Shown piece by piece: positions 59,530 to 64,000 of a stretch of 64,000 bases of DNA. Position 1 is the first letter of the stretch, and each line of letters begins with the position of its first letter. The stretch lies in contig NZ_CP150218.1 of the NCBI RefSeq assembly GCF_037969875.1, positions 5,456,001-5,520,000 of the forward strand, given 5' to 3'. Below the pieces are notes generated by a model. The model was given only the letters and a program-made list of their open reading frames with translations, was not told the DNA's origin and ran no database searches. Position numbers and translations under genes: made by a program. Source of the stretch: Paenibacillus sp. FSL R7-0337. Its GTDB lineage: Bacteria; Bacillota; Bacilli; Paenibacillales; Paenibacillaceae.

Positions 59530-60270
59530 TCGGCTGCGCGGCGAAATGAAGGGGATAAATCCTCTTGAACGCGCCGAAAGTGGGCCGCGCGGTGAAATAA
59601 GAGGGATAAATCCCCTTGGATGTGCCGAAAGTGGGCTGCGCGGTGAAATGAAGAGCACAAGTGCACCTGAATCCCCGGAAAGTTGGCTAAATGAGCAAAT
59701 GAGGAGCACAAGTGCACCTGAATCCCGGGAAAGTTGGCTAAATGAGCAAATGAGGAGCACAAGTGCACCTGAATCCCGGGAAAGTTGGCTAAATGAGCAA
59801 ATGAAGAGCACAAATGCCCCTGAATCCTAGGAAAGTTGGCTAAACGAGTAAATGAAGAGCACAAGTGCACCTGAATCCCGGGAAAGTTGGCTAAATGAGT
59901 AAATGAGGAGCACAAGTGCACCTGAATCCCGGGAAAGTTGGCTAAATGAGTAAATGAGGAGCACAAGTGCACCTGAATCCCGGGAAAGTTGGCTAAATGA
60001 GCAAATGAAGAGCACAAATGCCCCTGAATCCTAGGAAAGTTGGCTAAACGAGTAAATGAAGAGCACAAGTGCCCCTGAATCCCGGGAAAGTTGGCTAAAC
60101 GAGCAAATGAGGAGCACAAGTGCACCTGATTTCCCGGATTCGAGCCAAATGGAGTAAATGAAGAGCACAAATGCCCCTGAATCCCGGGAAAGTTGGCTAA
60201 ATGAGCAAATGAGGAGCACAAGTGCCCTTGATTTCTCGGATTCGAGCCAAATGGAGCAACTGAGCAGCAT
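59530..60270. repeat. Large 51-bp tandem repeat array (about 14 units)
   Basis: Twelve units of the type GAGCACAAGTGCACCTGAAT followed by CCCGGGAAAGTTGGCTAAAT and GAGCAAATGAG start at 59653, 59704, 59755, 59806, 59857 and onwards every 51 bp to about 60214. Two more diverged units with GGATAAATCCC and GCCGAAAGTGGGC lie at about 59549-59652 in the same phase. Variants alternate GTGCACC with ATGCCCC, GCAAATG with GTAAATG, and two late units carry TTTCCCGGATTCGAGCCAAATGG. Units contain the palindromes GTGCAC and TCCCGGGA. 51 bp equals 17 codons, so all frames look open; a minus-strand frame of 677 codons runs across it and ugd but is not supported as a gene. Confidence 0.95.
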
Positions 60271-60300
60271 TTGTGTCACGTACTTAAACTAACCAGCTTC

Positions 60301-60504
60301 TGCCGCCGCAAATTTGTGCGGCAAGCCCTTGGAACAAGAGTCTTGAATCCCGGTCTTGAATTCCATTGTCTTGGAATTCTTGCTTTCTCTAGCCGCTAGG
60401 TCAGCGGCGACGCCTTGGAACAAGCGGCAGCCCGGCCCCCCTTGCCGCTACAACAAGCGGCAATACCCGGATCTTTAACCGGGAGCTTCGCCTGCGGGCG
60501 AAGC
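60301..60504. repeat. Run of six consecutive short palindromes
   Basis: In 200 bp: TGCCG...CGGCA with CAAATTTG centre (60301-60323), GAATTCCA/TGGAATTC (60359-60379), CCGCT/AGCGG (about 60393-60407), TTGCCGCT/AGCGGCAA (60442-60463), CCCGG/CCGGG (about 60467-60483) and GCTTCGCC/GGCGAAGC (60485-60504). CCTTGGAACAAG occurs twice between them. No open frame with a ribosome site. Confidence 0.75.
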
Positions 60505-60543
60505 GGATATGAAATCACAAGCCTGTTATGAAATGGAGCGGAG

Positions 60544-60660
60544 AGGAATTTTGGAGCTGTAGGAGCGGTAGCGTCCGCCTTTGTCTCCGGATATTATCTG
60601 CTGCAAGCAATATAATCAACAACATCTGGAGACAACAGCGGCCGTAAGCCCAAAATTCCT
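60544..60660. repeat. Dispersed long-hairpin element, copy 3
   Basis: Outer stem AGGAATTTTGG (60544-60554) pairs perfectly with CCAAAATTCCT (60650-60660); CCGC pairs with GCGG; inner stem TTTGTCTCCGGAT pairs with ATCTGGAGACAA. Same plan as copies at 19593 and 53592. It lies 86 bp before manC. Confidence 0.88.
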
Positions 60661-60745
60661 TGCAGCGACCCTCATAACAGGCGGGATTTTAACACACAGC
60701 CGCAATAAGAAATACCCAATAACAATACGATATGGAGGGTTCACT

Positions 60746-62119
60746 ATGAAACTAGTACTTCTATCAGGCGGCTCCGGCAAGCGGCTCTGGCCATTGTCCA
60801 ATGATTCACGCTCCAAGCAATTTCTGAAGGTACTGGCAAGTCCGGCAGGTGAACCGGAATCAATGGTACAACGGGTATGGAGACAGCTGGAGGAGAACGG
60901 CATGGCCGGGTCCTCTTATCTGGCGACCGGACGCAGCCAGGTGGAGATGATCCAGAGCCAGCTCGGCAGCGAGGTGCCGATCATCGTGGAGCCGGAGCGG
61001 CGGGATACGTTCCCGGCCATTGCGCTGACGGCGGCCTACCTCTATTCCATCGCAGGGGTTTCCCCAAGCGAGACCGTGGCGATTCTGCCGGTGGACCCAT
61101 ACGTGGAATCCTCCTTTTTCGAAACGGTACTGCAACTGGAGAACACCATGCTGGTGAGCGGGGCGAACCTGGCGCTGATGGGCGTAGTTCCCGAGCATGC
61201 TTCGGAGAAATACGGCTACATTATTCCAACGGGTGCAGATGCGGGAGCGAATGGTTATCTGCAGGTCAGCCACTTCCAGGAGAAGCCGGACCGTGTGCAG
61301 GCCGAGGAGCTGATTAGCCAGGGGGCTCTCTGGAACTGCGGGGTGTTCGCTTTCCGTCTGGGTTACCTGCTGGATATCCTGCAGCGCAAAGGGCTGCCGC
61401 TTAATTATGAGGAACTGCAGAAGCAGTATAAGCTGCTGTCTTCCATCAGCTTCGATTACGAAGTGGTAGAGAAAGAAGAGAACATCGTCGTACAGCCGTA
61501 TGCCGGATTCTGGAAGGACCTGGGTACCTGGAACACCTTGACCGAGGAAATGACCAGCAACCATGTCGGCAAAGGCTTTGTGACCGCTGACTCCGAGGGG
61601 ACCTGCCTCATTAACGAGCTGGATATTCCGATTACCGTGATCGGGGCGAAGGATCTGATTATCGCCGCCAGCCCGGACGGTATTCTGGTGACGCACAAGA
61701 CCGAGAGTCCGCGGATCAAGGAAGTGCTGAAGTCTTTTGAACAAAGACCGATGTATGAGGAACGCCGCTGGGGTCATTACAAGGTGATAGATTATGTGAA
61801 ATATGATGAGGGCAACGAGGTGCTGACCAAGCGGATTTTCATCAATGAGGGTAAAAATATCAGCTATCAGCTGCATCACAAACGCAGTGAAATCTGGACC
61901 TTCGTCAGCGGGGAAGCCAGTATTGTCATCAATGAGAAGATGCATACGGTGAAGGCGGGTGATGTGGTGCGGATACCGGAAGGGACCAAGCATGCCATTC
62001 TTGCTCTTACCGATGTGGAGTTCATTGAGGTGCAGACGGGGTCGGAGCTGGTAGAGGAAGATAATATCCGTATTACTCTGGACTGGGAGGATATAGCGCT
62101 ACATCAGTTCATTTCGTAG
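60746..62119 (+). CDS. manC: Bifunctional mannose-1-phosphate guanylyltransferase / mannose-6-phosphate isomerase
   Basis: A 457-residue enzyme of the AlgA/ManC type that makes GDP-mannose. The nucleotidyltransferase domain starts LLSGGSGKRLWPLSNDSRSK and has VPIIVEPERRDTFPAIALTA, HFQEKPDR, ALWNCGVFAF and GFWKDLGTWNTL. The C-terminal cupin (type II PMI, from about residue 340) has RRWGHYKVIDY, YQLHHKRSEIWTFVSG and VRIPEGTKHAI with its metal-binding His. ATG 60746 has GGAGGG 7 nt upstream; earlier in-frame codons run through the hairpin element and are rejected. It supplies mannose to the EPS cluster. Confidence 0.93.
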   Translation: MKLVLLSGGSGKRLWPLSNDSRSKQFLKVLASPAGEPESMVQRVWRQLEENGMAGSSYLATGRSQVEMIQSQLGSEVPIIVEPERRDTFPAIALTAAYLYSIAGVSPSETVAILPVDPYVESSFFETVLQLENTMLVSGANLALMGVVPEHASEKYGYIIPTGADAGANGYLQVSHFQEKPDRVQAEELISQGALWNCGVFAFRLGYLLDILQRKGLPLNYEELQKQYKLLSSISFDYEVVEKEENIVVQPYAGFWKDLGTWNTLTEEMTSNHVGKGFVTADSEGTCLINELDIPITVIGAKDLIIAASPDGILVTHKTESPRIKEVLKSFEQRPMYEERRWGHYKVIDYVKYDEGNEVLTKRIFINEGKNISYQLHHKRSEIWTFVSGEASIVINEKMHTVKAGDVVRIPEGTKHAILALTDVEFIEVQTGSELVEEDNIRITLDWEDIALHQFIS

Positions 62120-62250
62120 GTCTAACTTATCTATTTAACCATTTGTTACAGAATCAAAACGGGTACTCGGAACTATTTATTCGGAAAAATTCGCGTTTGC
62201 TCTACAAAAAAATTGCATAAAGACGATAATTTACGGTAAGAGGGATTGAT

Positions 62251-62344
62251 CCTTCCAAAACGACAAAGGCAAACCTGATCGAAAGACAGGGACGCAAAGC
62301 TATAGGGCCTTCGCAAGAGTGGCAGCCTGGCTACCGAAAGGAAG
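62251..62344 (+). promoter_or_regulatory. Cyclic di-GMP-I riboswitch (GEMM) leading the mannanase gene
   Basis: Conserved GEMM-I parts are present in order: AAAGGCAAACC, then a GATCGAAAGA hairpin, GGGACGCAAAGC, TATAGGGCC, and the receptor side GGCAGCCTGGCTACCGA. P1 pairs CTTCC (62252-62256) with GGAAG (62340-62344). That 3' P1 strand is the ribosome binding site AAAGGAAG, 8 nt before the GTG start. Ligand-stabilised P1 would hide the site, suggesting translational shut-off by c-di-GMP (inferred). I see no terminator hairpin between aptamer and start. Confidence 0.92.
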
Positions 62345-62352
62345 AGAATATT

Positions 62353-64000
62353 GTGAAAATTTACCGTAAGTCTCGTTTGCTCTGCGCTGTGCTGTCGCTG
62401 GCCGTGGTATTGTCTGCTGTACCTGTGGGACTGGGAATCGCCCCTTCCACCGTCAAGGCTGCCTTCTCTGAAGGAGCGCCGGTGAACCCTAACGCCTCAG
62501 CGGAGGCGGTCAAGCTGCTGAACAATCTGTATGATATCTCGGGAAATGGAATCATTACAGGCCAGCATGACTATTTCGAGAGTCCGGATGAGCTGAGCAA
62601 CAAGCTGAAGGGAACAAGCGGACAATACGCAGCACTGCATGGTTATGAGCTGGGAGCAATCGGTGGGCAGAGTGAGAGCGGAGTAGCTGCACAACGCAAA
62701 AATATCGTCTGGAGTGCGACGAACTGGTCCAGAGCGGGCGGCATTGTCGCCATGACCTTCCACCAGAATCTTCCAGGCACCAAGTACGAATGGTCCAATG
62801 TGCAGAAGCCGATCACCCAGGCGCAATTTAACAAATACGTAACCCCCGGAACGCCAGAGTATAATGCACTGATCACCGATCTGGATAAAGTAGCGGTCTC
62901 TCTGAAAAGCCTGCGGGATGCTAAGGTTCCGATCCTCTGGAGACCTTACCATGAAATGAACGGCGGCTGGTTCTGGTGGGGGAAGAAAGATAATTTTGCA
63001 GCATTGTGGAATATTATGTATGACCGGTTCGTGAACGTTCATCAGTTAAATAATCTGCTCTGGGTGTGGAACCCGAATGCGCCTAATGCAAGCTCCGATC
63101 CCTATTCACGGACTTATCCGGGCGCGGACAGAGTGGATGTGCTGGCAGCAGATATATACAATAACGACTACTTGAATAGATATCATGATGATCTGACCAG
63201 CCTGGCTGGCGGCAAACCGATCGGCATTGGCGAGAACGGTGAAATGCCAAACATCCCGAAGCTAAAGCTGACCCAGCAGAATTACGTGTTCATGATGAAC
63301 TGGGGCAAGATGCTCTATGAGAATAACAGCACGGCTACAATCAAGAATTTCATGAATGACAGCTACACACTGACCCGTGACCAATATAAGGCCTGGTCTG
63401 CTCCGGCCGAGGCTCCTAAGCCAGCCGCAACGCCGACGCCTACAGCAACGCCAACGCCAACAGTATCACCGACACCGACACCAACAGTATCACCGACACC
63501 AACACCGACACCAACACCGACACCAACACCGACACAAACCGCAACACCGGCGCCAACACCAACCGTTGCGCCGACTCAGAAGCCGGTCCCAACCTTCGGC
63601 GACCCGGAGAGTAAGCCTGGCCAGAATGGCCTGCTTGGAGAATACTTCAAGAACATGACGCTCTCGGGGACACCGGTTATGGTGCGTAACGATGATGTCA
63701 TCAGCTTCAATTGGCGTCAGGGGACTCCTAATGCCGCACTGGGCGTAGATTACTTCTCAATTCGCTGGACCGGACAGATTAAGCCGGCTTACAGTGAGAC
63801 TTATCAGTTCTATACTACATCGGATGACGGTATCCGCTTGTGGGTGAACGGCACAGCGGTCATTGACAGCTGGGTCAAACAGAGCGGAACTGCCCGCACA
63901 GGAAGCATAGCCTTAACTGCAGGGCAATTGTACGATATCAAAGTAGAGTACTATGAGAATGCTGGCGATGCCAATGTCCATCTGATGTGGCAGAGCCCTA
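62353..64000 (+). CDS. Secreted GH26 beta-mannanase with PA14 domain, 3' end outside window
   Basis: The frame is open from GTG 62353 to the right edge (549 codons). Signal peptide about 1-36. The GH26 domain (about 40-350) has WRPYHEMNGGWFWW with acid/base Glu201 and IGIGENGEMP with nucleophile candidate Glu294, as in endo-beta-1,4-mannanases. A Pro/Thr/Ser linker follows (about 357-414, DNA 63421-63595, repeats of CCAACACCGACA). From about 425 a PA14 beta-barrel begins (GLLGEYFKN, DYFSIRWTGQI, SDDGIRLWVNG), usually a carbohydrate-binding module. More domains may follow outside. Expression is governed by the c-di-GMP riboswitch directly upstream. Confidence 0.93.
   Translation, partial: MKIYRKSRLLCAVLSLAVVLSAVPVGLGIAPSTVKAAFSEGAPVNPNASAEAVKLLNNLYDISGNGIITGQHDYFESPDELSNKLKGTSGQYAALHGYELGAIGGQSESGVAAQRKNIVWSATNWSRAGGIVAMTFHQNLPGTKYEWSNVQKPITQAQFNKYVTPGTPEYNALITDLDKVAVSLKSLRDAKVPILWRPYHEMNGGWFWWGKKDNFAALWNIMYDRFVNVHQLNNLLWVWNPNAPNASSDPYSRTYPGADRVDVLAADIYNNDYLNRYHDDLTSLAGGKPIGIGENGEMPNIPKLKLTQQNYVFMMNWGKMLYENNSTATIKNFMNDSYTLTRDQYKAWSAPAEAPKPAATPTPTATPTPTVSPTPTPTVSPTPTPTPTPTPTPTQTATPAPTPTVAPTQKPVPTFGDPESKPGQNGLLGEYFKNMTLSGTPVMVRNDDVISFNWRQGTPNAALGVDYFSIRWTGQIKPAYSETYQFYTTSDDGIRLWVNGTAVIDSWVKQSGTARTGSIALTAGQLYDIKVEYYENAGDANVHLMWQSP

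Noticed and set aside
58188..60221. Minus-strand open frame of 677 codons across ugd and the 51-bp array
   Set aside because: It is antisense to the clearly coding ugd gene. Its N-terminal part is only the 17-codon translation of the repeat, and there is no ribosome site. The open frame follows from repeat length divisible by three.
60581..60745. Longer N-terminus for manC starting at 60581
   Set aside because: The extra 55 codons run through the hairpin element. ATG 60746 has a good ribosome site and gives the exact family start.

Overview
The window looks like a chromosomal segment of a Paenibacillus-type firmicute. The supporting signs are a moderate-to-high GC content, strong AGGAGG-type ribosome binding sites, many GTG/TTG starts, lipobox lipoproteins, copper-amine-oxidase-like stalk domains on secreted proteins, a menaquinol oxidase (qoxABCD), 7TMR-DISM-type sensor kinases and abundant intrinsic terminators. 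I saw no rRNA, tRNA, transposase, phage gene or CRISPR array. All functional calls come from reading the sequence and knowing the families. No database search was run.

Layout. 0-4 kb: the 3' end of a DUF4430 surface protein followed by a complete ECF vitamin transporter (T, fused double A, S), probably for a cobalamin-type substrate. 4-7 kb: a chemotaxis receptor and a beta-propeller lipoprotein. 7-11 kb: qoxABCD on the minus strand. 11.5-18.5 kb: a secreted polysaccharide deacetylase, a TetR/MFS efflux pair with three operators, and a YtrA-like GntR/ABC operon. 18.7-29.2 kb: housekeeping and stress genes (mug, a tagO-like transferase, HAD phosphatase, mhqO-like dioxygenase, AAC(3)-like acetyltransferase, ppaC, pirin, leucine dehydrogenase). 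29.3-31.8 kb: a cyclophilin lipoprotein and a CLC-F fluoride antiporter behind a fluoride riboswitch. 32.7-37.9 kb: two tandem paralogous membrane histidine kinases on the plus strand. Facing them on the minus strand are a class I isoprenoid-synthase-like (ComQ-like) gene and a short NHLP-leader peptide ending in Trp. This is the strongest candidate here for an undescribed peptide or pheromone system. 38-44 kb: GH20 hexosaminidase with a divergent AraC regulator, a small CxxC protein, and a NarL-type two-component system behind two cre-like boxes.

44.4-62.1 kb: a large exopolysaccharide cluster. It holds chain-length regulator and BY-kinase, galU, priming sugar transferase, two polymerase/ligase-type membrane proteins, a TagA/WecG transferase, a Wzx-type flippase, five further glycosyltransferases, ugd, and a bifunctional manC. 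The sugar supply genes point to a Wzy-type polymer containing glucose/glucuronate and mannose. Just after it, a canonical c-di-GMP-I riboswitch leads a secreted GH26 mannanase with a PA14 domain, which runs off the window end.

Between genes there are several unexplained repeat families. There is a 51-bp tandem array with internal TGTATGC/GCATACA palindromes (19.2 kb, with a solo copy at 44.1 kb) and a second, unrelated-looking 51-bp array of more than 12 units (59.5-60.3 kb). A long-hairpin element occurs three times with paired stem changes (19.6, 53.6, 60.5 kb), and a run of six small palindromes lies at 60.3-60.5 kb.
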